64,000 bases of DNA from Candidatus Bathyarchaeota archaeon A05DMB-2 (GTDB lineage Archaea > Thermoproteota > Bathyarchaeia > Bathyarchaeales > Bathycorpusculaceae): NCBI GenBank assembly GCA_018475625.1, contig JAAKEZ010000002.1, forward strand, positions 124,001 through 188,000, given 5' to 3'. Under the pieces are notes generated by a model that had not been told where the DNA came from, made no database searches, and worked only from the letters and a program-made list of their open reading frames with translations. Each line of letters starts with the position of its first letter. Position 1 is the stretch's first letter. Below, one piece after another: positions 27,388 to 35,456 of this stretch. The translations under genes and the position numbers were made by a program.

Positions 27388-28467
27388 CTATGCCAAAACT
27401 AAGCTCTTGTTTCCGTAGTGAACCTCTATTCGTTGCTTGTCGGTAACTTTGCCTATCAGCTCAGGTTGCACACCAGCCTTCTCCAGCGCGGTGATTGCTT
27501 TTTCTTGGTCTGTTTTGCTCACGATTATGGCGAAGCCCCATCCCATGTTGAACGTTCGGAACATCTCCTCGTCGGTTATGGTGTAGCCGAGCTCCAGCGC
27601 CGTTCGCTGAATCAGACTGAAAACAGGTTGGGGCCTGAAGTTGCTGAATTCGAAGCCTATGCCCGACGAGAAAGCTGTGAGGTTGTTAAATTTTAAGTAG
27701 CCGTCGCCCGTGATGTGCACGGCGGCTTTGATTCTGGCTGTTTCCGCGGCTTTGAGGAGCGGCTTCACGTAGATTCGCGTGGGCTCCAGCATCTCAGTGA
27801 TGATTTCTCTGTCGAGCGGTTCGGGTTTATCGTGGGGTTCATGTTTTCCGCCCCATTGTTTGAGGAGAATTTTGCGCGCAAGAGTTATCCCATTGCTGTG
27901 CAAACCTGAACTGGGCAAGCCGATTATCGGGTCGTCTGGTTTGATGCTTGCGCCAGTGATTATCTGATGTTTGGCGACTTGCCCTATGGCGGCGACTATC
28001 ATGTCGAAGCCTGCGCCCTCCGCGATGCCGTTTATGATTTCGGCTACGTCGCCGATTTCGCCGCTGACAACTGGGCACTCCGCCATTTCGGCGCCGCGGG
28101 CCACGCCTTCGAGCCATTCCTTGACTAGTTTGGGGTTGCTGGCTTGTGCATGGATGTTGTCTGAGATGGCGAGCGGTGTGGCTCCTGAACGTATGACGTC
28201 GTTCACCGCCATGGCGACGGCGTCGATGCCTATGGTGTCGTATTTGCCGGCGAGTTGGGCGAGGAGGACTTTGGTGCCAACGCCCTCAATTGTTAAGTCG
28301 AGATACGTGTCTTTGGACAGCGGAAAAACATTGCTGAATGGCAGGTGCATGATGGGTCCGAAGCGGCTGAACTTGTAGGTTTTCTGCAGGGTTTGCAGTG
28401 CTTTTTTGGATTCGTGACGTTGCTCTCGGTTTACGCCGGCGTCGGTGTAGGTGTAGTTTTTGGGCAT
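27388..28467 (-). CDS. purM: Phosphoribosylformylglycinamidine cyclo-ligase (AIR synthetase)
   Basis: Converts FGAM to AIR, the step after PurSLQ. From the ATG at 28467 the protein is 359 aa. It shows IEGVGTKVLLAQLAGKYDTIG, AVNDVIRSGATPLA, VVSGEIGDVAEII, GLPSSGLHSNGITLARK and the C-terminal NMGWGFAIIV. An in-frame extension to 28530 looks like leader sequence (MEQNRYQHPTPTEH) and is not conserved-looking. A TATA plus G-rich element lies about 120 nt upstream. purS follows after 57 nt. Confidence 0.95.
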   Translation of the reverse strand: MPKNYTYTDAGVNREQRHESKKALQTLQKTYKFSRFGPIMHLPFSNVFPLSKDTYLDLTIEGVGTKVLLAQLAGKYDTIGIDAVAMAVNDVIRSGATPLAISDNIHAQASNPKLVKEWLEGVARGAEMAECPVVSGEIGDVAEIINGIAEGAGFDMIVAAIGQVAKHQIITGASIKPDDPIIGLPSSGLHSNGITLARKILLKQWGGKHEPHDKPEPLDREIITEMLEPTRIYVKPLLKAAETARIKAAVHITGDGYLKFNNLTAFSSGIGFEFSNFRPQPVFSLIQRTALELGYTITDEEMFRTFNMGWGFAIIVSKTDQEKAITALEKAGVQPELIGKVTDKQRIEVHYGNKSLVLA

Positions 28468-28572
28468 CGCGTGTTTTCTCCTATCTATGTGTTCTGTTGG
28501 TGTTGGGTGTTGATAACGATTTTGCTCCATCTTTGCGAATGGCAGAGGCTGGTTAAGCTGGGAAACCTATCT

Positions 28573-28603
28573 GCTCTGAGGCTCTACCCCTCCCTTATAT
28601 AAA
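28573..28603 (-). promoter_or_regulatory. TATA plus G-rich promoter-like element with CCTCAGAGC box
   Basis: Read on the minus strand: TTTATATAAGGGAGGGGTAG, then CCTCAGAGC. It lies upstream of purM and shares the nonamer and G-rich tract with the element at 34631-34666. The TATA is near-palindromic, so use in the plus direction (toward tRNA-Gly) cannot be excluded. Confidence 0.5.
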
Positions 28604-28684
28604 CCAGAATAGGCTCGTCTTCGACCAAAAGACTAAAAATACAGAAGTCGCCATTGACCTAAAACAGCCACAACGAAAACAAGA

Positions 28685-28758
28685 GCGGTCTTAGTCTAGT
28701 TTGGCTAGGACATCAGCCTCCCACGCTGACGACCCGGGTTCAAATCCCGGAGACCGCA
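28685..28758 (+). tRNA. tRNA-Gly (anticodon CCC)
   Basis: The cloverleaf closes cleanly: acceptor GCGGTCT/AGACCGC, D stem GTCT/GGAC, anticodon arm TCAGC-CTCCCAC-GCTGA (anticodon CCC), and T arm CCGGG-TTCAAAT-CCCGG. The discriminator is A and CCA is genomically encoded (28759-28761). No intron. It reads GGG codons. An A-rich TATA-like stretch (CTAAAAATAC) lies about 50 nt upstream. Confidence 0.96.
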
Positions 28759-28761
28759 CCA

Positions 28762-29296
28762 CGCCACCAGCATACCCCAGTCTCCCAAATCGAAGACAAA
28801 GAAAATCTGACACTTTTCTGCGGCACAAAATTTTCCAACAGCACAGGTGACTGATTAAAAAAGTTTAAGGTGCCACGTTGAGTCTAAACCCCACATCAAA
28901 CACCATACCGACGTCAGTGCTTACCTAAAACACCGAAGTGCCATAGGCAGCTACTTAACAACAGTTGACGCCGCCGTAAGGCATATTCCTCAACCTTGGC
29001 AATAATTAATTGCTCAATTAGGGAGTTTAAACCTGTGTTGGCTCACCACGTTACAACATTAAAATTGGTAGTGCTTGAAGAGAGGGACAAGGAAAAATCA
29101 AATTCAACTTGTCCGAGTAGCTAGATTGCGTTGGTTTACGCTTCGGGTGAAGCTCTATAAATAGAAGGGGTATAAGTTTTTCCACACACCAGAGAAAACA
29201 AACAATGGCACCCAGCATTTCCTGAGGGCATCTGGCATGTGTCCTTTGATAAATTTTAATAATCATTTCAGCATCAGTGTGTATGCGTGAAACGAG
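28762..29296. other. Gene-free intergenic region
   Basis: 535 nt with no convincing coding frame. It holds a strong TATA-like CTATAAATAGAAGGGG (29154-29169, plus), one of the recurrent TATA plus G-rich sites, about 130 nt ahead of the Trm112 gene, which leaves room for a long leader or an unannotated small RNA. Confidence 0.4.
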
Positions 29297-29569
29297 ATGA
29301 AAAAGAAATTAATGGACATCCTCGCTTGCCCAATAGACAAGTATCACCCGCTTGAACTCCACGTTTTCGAAGAGAAAGACGAAATCGTCGAAGGACTAAT
29401 CGTCTGCCCCAAATGCTTGAGATGGTACCCCATACGCGACGAAATCCCAGAGATGTTGCCCGACGGACTGCGGAAAGAAGCAGAAGACCTGCCATTCCTG
29501 AAGAAATGGCAAGCCAGCATACCGGAGAAAATTGTTAAGGAAGGCAAACCGTTCCATCTAAAGCAGTAA
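29297..29569 (+). CDS. Trm112 family protein
   Basis: A 90 aa small protein that in archaea and eukaryotes activates several RNA and protein methyltransferases (Trm9, Trm11, Mtq2 types). Diagnostic features are LMDILACPIDKYHPLELHV at the start, CPKCLRWYPIRDEIPEMLPDGLR in the middle, and the two-Cys zinc-ribbon knuckle. One Cys pair is incomplete in the first half (single C in ACPID), common in archaeal members. No partner methyltransferase is adjacent. Confidence 0.88.
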   Translation: MKKKLMDILACPIDKYHPLELHVFEEKDEIVEGLIVCPKCLRWYPIRDEIPEMLPDGLRKEAEDLPFLKKWQASIPEKIVKEGKPFHLKQ

Positions 29570-29570
29570 A

Positions 29571-30521
29571 TTACGGCTTCAGTTTCACAGCCCTGTTTTT
29601 CGCCGAAGACTGCAACGCAGCCTCAGCAATTTTCAGCGCTCTCAAGCCATCAGCGCCAGTTATCACCGGCTTCTCCTTTTTTGTAATGCAATCAGCGAAA
29701 TGTTGCAGCTCAAGCTTCAAAGGCTCCTGAAATGGATATCTCGGCTGCAGGTTTTTCTCCGCGCTCTCAACCCACAACTCTTGCGTGATGTAATCAAGCC
29801 TCATTATCGCGTCGCTACCAGTAACCGTCAAAGTTCGTGTCTTATACGGCGTCAACCAGTTCGACTCGATAAAAGCGCTCTTCCCATCCTCGAAAGTGAG
29901 CATTATCTGCGCGTAATCCTCAAACTTCCTGTGTCTCATGCTTCCAGCCTTCGCGTAAACGCTGCAGGGTTCTTCACCAGAAATGTACCGCATGATGTCG
30001 ATGTCGTGAATCGCCGTGTCCTTCACCACTCCGACGTCGCCGATTCTTTCAGGCCACTGCGAAACCCTCTTCGCTGTAGCGCACACGAGTTCCCCGATTT
30101 TCTTGCTCGCAACTGCCTCTCGAATCTGTTGCAGTCCTGGAATGAACCTCATCAGAAAACCAACTGTCAAGTGCAGACCATTTTTATCAGCGGTTTCCAG
30201 AAGCTTCTCCGCCTGCCGCGTATTGGTAGCCATTGGTTTCTCCACCAAAACGTGCTTTCCAGCCTTCAAGGCTTTGAGGGCTTCCTTAGCAAGCATGGTT
30301 GACCACGTGCACACACTTACCGCTTCGATTTCAGTGTTCTTCAGCATCCGCGTGCTACTTGTGTATGCTTTCGCGCTGAATTGGTTAGCAACGCTTTTCG
30401 CTCTTTCAGCATTCGCGTCGCAGACAGCTATGAGTTCCGTGGATTCGAGTTCTTGATAAATTCTGGCGTGATTTTTCCCCCAGAAACCTGTTCCGATAAC
30501 TGCCACGCCAAGTTTCTTCAT
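29571..30521 (-). CDS. Gfo/Idh/MocA-family NAD(P)-dependent sugar dehydrogenase
   Basis: A 316 aa oxidoreductase with N-terminal Rossmann fold (VAVIGTGFWGKNHARIYQ), the conserved EKP motif in HVLVEKPMATN (catalytic Lys near residue 95) and the DTAIHDIDIMRYI helix. The best-fitting known relatives are UDP-GlcNAc 3-dehydrogenases that start UDP-GlcNAc3NAc synthesis. It overlaps the nucleotide-sugar-dehydrogenase-like gene by ATGA and follows glmM and a pyrophosphorylase, so a UDP-amino-sugar substrate is likely. Confidence 0.82.
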   Translation of the reverse strand: MKKLGVAVIGTGFWGKNHARIYQELESTELIAVCDANAERAKSVANQFSAKAYTSSTRMLKNTEIEAVSVCTWSTMLAKEALKALKAGKHVLVEKPMATNTRQAEKLLETADKNGLHLTVGFLMRFIPGLQQIREAVASKKIGELVCATAKRVSQWPERIGDVGVVKDTAIHDIDIMRYISGEEPCSVYAKAGSMRHRKFEDYAQIMLTFEDGKSAFIESNWLTPYKTRTLTVTGSDAIMRLDYITQELWVESAEKNLQPRYPFQEPLKLELQHFADCITKKEKPVITGADGLRALKIAEAALQSSAKNRAVKLKP

Positions 30522-31864
30522 TTCTTCACGTCACCTCTTCCCAAGCAACGATATATGAAACCTTCTTTTTCAACTTTCTGCGGTTCAACAAGCCCTACCA
30601 AATCCACGATTGCCGCAGGTATCCTCATCACAGCTCTAAGTTTCTGGAAGTTTAAACGTTTAAACTGATCATAACTATTAAGTATAATCAAGCAGTCTGC
30701 GCTTTCCACTGCCTCATTCAGGCTTCGCTTAAGCGCACGTGTGGTGCTTAAGGTTTCGTTTTTTCCGAGTAGCGGATCATAAACACTCATTTTTGCACCT
30801 TTCTTTTCTAACATTTTGACCAAGCGGTCAGCGGCTGTTCCCTGTTTAACAGTTCCAAGCGCTGCAACTCGTGCTCTTCTCATCGTCTTCCCGCAGCTTC
30901 TCAGTGCATTCTGCACTATGTTAACCGTGTGCTTCACCATCTCCTCGTTGATTTGCCTAGCCAGCTTCGAAAGCCTAAGCTTGGTGTTGAGGTTCTCCGC
31001 GTTTTCAAGCAGAAAATAGGCTTCCTTTCGGTTTCTTTCCTCCGCGATGGTTGGAGAGAGGTTTGAGTCTTGCAGATCCACGAGTTTTACCACCGCAGAA
31101 TAGTCAACTCCAGCGCTTTCACAGAAAATAGCCAACTCGTTAGCTAAAGCGGTTTCCGCGTCCTTTTTGGCCGCTGTGAACAAAACGGCTAATTCCGCTG
31201 TTTTAAAGTCCATTATCTTCCTAACGCATTTGCTGAGTGTCGCCAAAATCATTGAAGCGGCTTCCAAGCTTTTCTTGTCCAAAGCAGCCACCCAAAACTC
31301 TTGGCTACTGATTGGGATTACTGGCTGCTCGCCTGAACACAGCAAGGGGTTGTAGGCTAAACCGAAATCTTCGCCGACCCTGAGTCCTGACGTGTTTTCT
31401 AAAGTTTCTTTTATAACGCTTTCATTGAAGCCGAGACCTGCTGTGCCCACGTAGATGAACAGTGCGCCGTGGCGAAGTGCGGCTCCAACCTGCTTGCAAC
31501 TGTTTTCCACCTCCGCGTAATTCAGGCTTTTTTTGTCGTCAATCTTCGCCGCAACAGTCATGACTATTATATCGCTTTGCGAGACAGCACTTTTCAATTC
31601 GCTTGTGACGCTGAGCTGTTTAACTCCAATAAGGCGTTTCAACTTGGCTTCTGTTGCTCTCTCCGAGAAATCCATTTTTCCCTTTGCCACTCGTTTAACG
31701 ATGCTTTGGTCAGCGTCTACACAGATGACTTTGAAGCCTGCTTCAGCAAAGGCAACTGCGTAAAGAATGCTTTTTTGCCCGCATCCTATAACACTCACCG
31801 TGTATTTTCCGCGTTTCTCCGCTGTGTCTATTTCTTCTGGTTTAAGGTTTAAAACTGCAGACAT
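30518..31864 (-). CDS. Degenerate nucleotide-sugar dehydrogenase-like protein
   Basis: A 448 aa protein with the overall layout of UDP-glucose/UDP-ManNAc dehydrogenases: N-terminal Rossmann (VSVIGCGQKSILYAVAFAEAGFKVICVDAD), central helical region (LRLSKLARQINEEMVKHTV) and C-terminal Rossmann (VAALGTVKQGTAADRL). Two hallmarks are missing. The first glycine motif has lost its last Gly (GCGQKS), and the stretch that should hold the catalytic Cys (GxGGHCxP) reads DSNLSPTIAEERNRKEAYF with no Cys. It is probably catalytically inactive as a four-electron dehydrogenase, or altered. It is coupled to the Gfo/Idh gene and downstream of glmM. Confidence 0.75.
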   Translation of the reverse strand: MSAVLNLKPEEIDTAEKRGKYTVSVIGCGQKSILYAVAFAEAGFKVICVDADQSIVKRVAKGKMDFSERATEAKLKRLIGVKQLSVTSELKSAVSQSDIIVMTVAAKIDDKKSLNYAEVENSCKQVGAALRHGALFIYVGTAGLGFNESVIKETLENTSGLRVGEDFGLAYNPLLCSGEQPVIPISSQEFWVAALDKKSLEAASMILATLSKCVRKIMDFKTAELAVLFTAAKKDAETALANELAIFCESAGVDYSAVVKLVDLQDSNLSPTIAEERNRKEAYFLLENAENLNTKLRLSKLARQINEEMVKHTVNIVQNALRSCGKTMRRARVAALGTVKQGTAADRLVKMLEKKGAKMSVYDPLLGKNETLSTTRALKRSLNEAVESADCLIILNSYDQFKRLNFQKLRAVMRIPAAIVDLVGLVEPQKVEKEGFIYRCLGRGDVKK

Positions 31865-31889
31865 GGATGAGCGTTCTCCGCTTACTCTG

Positions 31890-33257
31890 CTAAATGGCTG
31901 TGAGGATTTTTCTAAGCATTGCGCTATAGTCTTTAACTAGTTTTAATGCTTTTTCATGACTCTTGGCTTCCGCGTATAACCTGTAAACGTTCTCGGTGCC
32001 GCTGGGTCTGATGAGTATGGCGCTTCCGTCCTCAAACCAGATTTTCACTCCGTCAACGGTGCTGACGTTTGCGCCTTTCACCTGCTCGTGCAGTTTTTCC
32101 AGCAGCTTCTCTTTCTTATCTTCTGGGCATTCCACGCTTCCTTTCTCTATGAAGTATTGCGGTTGCTCCGCGATGAGTTTCGAAAGCTTCTTTCCAGTCT
32201 TTGCCATTATTTCTAGGATTAACGCTGTTGTCATGGCTCCGTCGCGGACTGCTTGATGTGGACCATAAAAAACTCCTCCGTTTTCTTCTCCGCCTAGTTT
32301 GGCGTTAATTTCTTTCATTTTCTGTGAGACTGTGACGCTTCCAACTTTGGTCCACACAATTTCGCCCCTATAAGTTTCTGCGGTTTCTTTAATTAACGTC
32401 GAAGAACTTACGGGAGTGACGATTTGTGCACCGGGGTTTTCGATGAGGAAGTACTTTTCAACCACCGCGAAAGTTTTGTCTCCCATGTAAACCTGCCCTT
32501 TTTCATCAACAAAGATGGAACGGTCAGCGTCGCCGTCGAAAGCCACGCCTAAATCTGCGCCTACAGCTTTCACTGTTGCAGCCAACACGGTCAGGTTTTC
32601 TGGTCGCGGTTCCGGTAGTCGTCCTGAGAAGGTTCCGTCGATGTTAGCGTTTATGCTTGTGACTCTGCAGCCTAGTTCTCGCAGAAGCTGTGGTGCGGTT
32701 AACCCGCCGACGCTGTTCGCCGCGTCAATCACCACGTGGTAATGTTTTTCTGCGATTTGGCTGGTGTTGACGTGTTTTTTGACGGCTTGCACGTACTCGC
32801 CGTTTACCACTGGCATTTCATAAGTTGTGCCTAGCTTGTTCCACTCGGCGAGAACTATCTTGTTTTCGTAGTAGATTTTCTCTATGTCGGCTTCCTGTTC
32901 GTGGGAAATTTCGATTCCGTCCTTCCAGATGACCTTTATGCCGTTATATTCAGGCGGATTATGCGAAGCGGTAATTATCACACCACCAGCCATGCAGTGG
33001 TTCTTGACCGCAAACTGCAGCGCGGGTGTTGGAGCCATTCCGGCGAAGAACACGTTGCATCCTGTGGCTGTTAAGCCTGCGATTACTGCCTTGGCGAGCA
33101 TAGGACCGCTGGTTCTGGCGTCGTGTCCTACGAGTAGGTTTTTTTTGTTGAAGAATGTTCCAATTGCTGTGGCAATTTTCGCGGTTGTTTCAGGTGTTAA
33201 TTCTTTGTTGGCGAGCCCGCGGATGCCGTTTGTTCCGAAAAGTTTTTTTGAGTCCAT
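31890..33257 (-). CDS. glmM: Phosphoglucosamine mutase (archaeal GlmM)
   Basis: A 455 aa alpha-D-phosphohexomutase interconverting glucosamine 6-phosphate and 1-phosphate on the way to UDP-GlcNAc. It shows FGTNGIRGLANKELTP, the phosphoserine loop VIITASHNPPEYNGIK (S98), the metal loop AFDGDADRSIFVDEKG, and the C-terminal phosphate-binding IRPSGTENVYRLYAEA. The adjacent pyrophosphorylase supplies the next step. Phosphomannomutase activity is possible, as in several archaeal homologues. Confidence 0.93.
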   Translation of the reverse strand: MDSKKLFGTNGIRGLANKELTPETTAKIATAIGTFFNKKNLLVGHDARTSGPMLAKAVIAGLTATGCNVFFAGMAPTPALQFAVKNHCMAGGVIITASHNPPEYNGIKVIWKDGIEISHEQEADIEKIYYENKIVLAEWNKLGTTYEMPVVNGEYVQAVKKHVNTSQIAEKHYHVVIDAANSVGGLTAPQLLRELGCRVTSINANIDGTFSGRLPEPRPENLTVLAATVKAVGADLGVAFDGDADRSIFVDEKGQVYMGDKTFAVVEKYFLIENPGAQIVTPVSSSTLIKETAETYRGEIVWTKVGSVTVSQKMKEINAKLGGEENGGVFYGPHQAVRDGAMTTALILEIMAKTGKKLSKLIAEQPQYFIEKGSVECPEDKKEKLLEKLHEQVKGANVSTVDGVKIWFEDGSAILIRPSGTENVYRLYAEAKSHEKALKLVKDYSAMLRKILTAI

Positions 33258-33274
33258 TTTTCAGGTCTCCGCAG

Positions 33275-34363
33275 TCAATAGATGATTTTGGATTTTAATA
33301 TGTTTTCAGAGACTTCTTTGGCTGGGCAGACTGCTGCTTCTTCTGGGAGTGTGATGTTGTCTCTGATTTTTGCTTGGTCTGCCACGATGCAGCCTTTGCT
33401 GATCTGTACTTTTTTTCCAATTACGGCGCCTTCGCCGACTATAGCGCCGTTTATGATGGCATAATCGTCTATTTGTGCGTCTGGGAAGATTACTGTGTCG
33501 CTTATATGGACGTTTTTTCCGATGGTGACATTTTTTCCGAGGATGGCGTATGGTCCTATGACGGATTTTTCGCCGATGGAGACCCCTTTGTCGAGTGCTA
33601 CGGGTTTTTTGATTTCTAATTTGCCTGTTTTTCTGATTTTATGTGTTTTGGTTAGTGTGTCGAGGATAATTTTGTTTGTTTGCAGGTATTCTTCTGGCTT
33701 GCCAATGTCAATCCATAAGCCGTGGATTACGTGTCCGAAGAGTTTTCCTTGCTGGGCTAGTTTCGGGAAGATTTCGCGTTCCATTGAAATTTTTTTCCCT
33801 TTTGGTATGAGGGGGAAGATTTCGGGACTTAGGACGTATATTCCAGCGTTTATGAGGTTGGTTGGTGCTGTGCCTTTTGTTGGTTTCTCTATGAATCGTG
33901 TTATGCGGTTGTCGTCTGCCAGTTCCGCCACGCCGTATCTGCTTGGGTCTTCGACTTTGCAGAGGGCGATTGTGGCTAATGCTTGGTTTTTTTTGTGTTC
34001 TTCTATGATTTCGTTGTAGTTGGCGTTTTCGAATATGTCGCCGTTCAAAACCAAGAAGGATTCCGAGTTTCCTAGGAGTTTTTGGGCTTTTTTTACTGGT
34101 CCTGCGGTTCCGAGTGGCGTTTTGGGCGGGTCAATGGAGTATTTTATGCGTAGTCCGTTTTTTGGGATTTTCTGCCTTTTTATGTAGAACTCGGTTTGCA
34201 GGTTAACGGCTAATATTGCTTCTTTGATGTTGTTTTTGACGAGGCGTTCGAAAATCCATTGGAGTAGCGGCTTGTTGACTATGGGGAAGAGGGTTTTGGG
34301 TCTCGTGCAACTCAACGGTCTTAGTCTGGTGCCGAATCCGCCTGCAAGGATTAGGGCTTTCAG
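33275..34363 (-). CDS. NDP-sugar pyrophosphorylase with left-handed beta-helix (GlmU/Glc-1-P nucleotidyltransferase type)
   Basis: A 362 aa nucleotidyltransferase. The N-terminal nucleotide-binding motif ALILAGGFGTRLRPLS and TRPKTLFPIVNKPLLQW identify the family, with LVLNGDIFEN and GLWIDIGKPEEYLQ as sugar and metal sites. Hexapeptide repeats (IGEKSVIGPYAILGKNVTIG onward, about 245-340) form a left-handed beta-helix, as in archaeal bifunctional GlmU-like enzymes. A TAA lies directly before the CTG at 34363, and no ATG/GTG/TTG precedes the motif. GGTGA lies 6 nt upstream of the CTG, so I assign CTG. Starting at the TTG at 34315 would delete the active-site loop. Beside glmM, UDP-GlcNAc formation is likely. 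Confidence 0.88.
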   Translation of the reverse strand: MKALILAGGFGTRLRPLSCTRPKTLFPIVNKPLLQWIFERLVKNNIKEAILAVNLQTEFYIKRQKIPKNGLRIKYSIDPPKTPLGTAGPVKKAQKLLGNSESFLVLNGDIFENANYNEIIEEHKKNQALATIALCKVEDPSRYGVAELADDNRITRFIEKPTKGTAPTNLINAGIYVLSPEIFPLIPKGKKISMEREIFPKLAQQGKLFGHVIHGLWIDIGKPEEYLQTNKIILDTLTKTHKIRKTGKLEIKKPVALDKGVSIGEKSVIGPYAILGKNVTIGKNVHISDTVIFPDAQIDDYAIINGAIVGEGAVIGKKVQISKGCIVADQAKIRDNITLPEEAAVCPAKEVSENILKSKIIY

Positions 34364-34837
34364 TTAGCGTCACCTTGGAGCTTAATACTATCTGCGTGTT
34401 TTAATATAAACAGTTATGGTGAGAAGCCGTTTACTGGGCTACTTGTAATTTGGGTCTTCGAGGATGTGGCTAGCTGGAGTTGGTTTCTGTTAGGCGCTGC
34501 TGGTTGCTGCTGACTGCGGTTTTGTTGTGCGATTTTTGTCTATACCCCCTCTGTATATAGATTGAATTGATGGTTGAATGGCTTCTGGAATAGCGGTCCG
34601 GAATAGATTCCACTGCGTCAGAAACTATGTGCTCTGAGGTGACTACCCCTCCCCTTATTTAAAGGGACCATACAGCGGTGATGTCTCTGAAGGATACCCT
34701 TCTCTATTGTTTTCTGCAACGATTAGCTATTAGGCTCCAAATGTGCTGGTTTTTTCTTTGCTGACATGCGTGTGTACTTATTAACGTGTGCCACGTTTCT
34801 TATGGTTTAAAGGAAAGACGAAAGCAGGATCAGGTAA
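34364..34837. other. Intergenic region with two promoter-like elements
   Basis: 474 nt without a credible gene. On the minus strand it carries CTATATACAGAGGGGGTATA (34541-34560) and TTTAAATAAGGGGAGGGG (34646-34663) followed by CCTCAGAGC (34631-34639), likely promoters of the sugar-nucleotide operon. It is bounded on the right by the VTT-domain gene. Confidence 0.45.
34631..34666 (-). promoter_or_regulatory. TATA plus G-rich element with CCTCAGAGC box
   Basis: A near copy of the element in front of purM: TTTAAATAAGGGGAGGGG, then TAGT and CCTCAGAGC on the minus strand. It is about 270 nt upstream of the pyrophosphorylase start. Confidence 0.5.
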
Positions 34838-35434
34838 ATGGCGCCAATCATCGAGTTGCTAGTAGTCTGGTTAATTTCGTTCGGGTTTAATCTTATACCC
34901 TTCGCTGGGCCCTCAAACCTTTTCATAGCTTCCACCGCTGCGTTAAGCTTACATTCTGCTGACCCGGAAACGTTGATCGCTGTCGGATTTCTGGTCGCTC
35001 TGGGCGCTACAATGGCAAAAAGCATACATTACTTGGTCACCTTCTTCGCCAGCAAGCACCTGAACGAAAAAAGACGCCAGCTACTCGATGCCGACGCAGC
35101 AAAAATAAAACGCTGGGCTTTCCTGATCCTCTATGCCGCAGCCGCCACGCCAATTCCCGACGAGCCAGTTGTCATACCGCTTGGTCTTATGAAGTACAGT
35201 CCCACCAAGTTCTTCACAGCCTTCTTCCTGGGGAAAATCTCTATAACCATAATCGGCGCGTACCTTGGCGCTTGGAGCGAAAACGCCTTCACCCCATGGC
35301 TAAGCCAAGAAGCCATGATAATCCTCTCCATAACCCTCACCGTCGCCGTAACCATTATCCTGCTCAAAGTGAATGTGGCCAAGGTCATTGAAAGAATATT
35401 TAAACGGAAAATCAGCCTCCCAAAAAACCAGTGA
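34838..35434 (+). CDS. VTT-domain (DedA/SNARE-associated-like) membrane protein
   Basis: A 198 aa membrane protein with about five hydrophobic helices. The central re-entrant region GAYLG and the segment PIPDEPVVIPLGLMKYSPTKFF with LGKISITIIGAYLG match the VTT/DedA group, proposed lipid scramblases or transporters. The N-terminal segment is FNLIPFAGPSNLFIASTAAL. The C-terminus is short and basic, presumably cytoplasmic. It is followed after 22 nt by the Tma20 homologue. Confidence 0.78.
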   Translation: MAPIIELLVVWLISFGFNLIPFAGPSNLFIASTAALSLHSADPETLIAVGFLVALGATMAKSIHYLVTFFASKHLNEKRRQLLDADAAKIKRWAFLILYAAAATPIPDEPVVIPLGLMKYSPTKFFTAFFLGKISITIIGAYLGAWSENAFTPWLSQEAMIILSITLTVAVTIILLKVNVAKVIERIFKRKISLPKNQ

Positions 35435-35456
35435 GGAGAAGACTTAATATTCGCTC

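Noticed and set aside
29051-29266. 71-codon minus-strand frame between tRNA-Gly and the Trm112 gene
   Set aside because: No motif, poor start context, and it covers the TATA-like element of the opposite strand.
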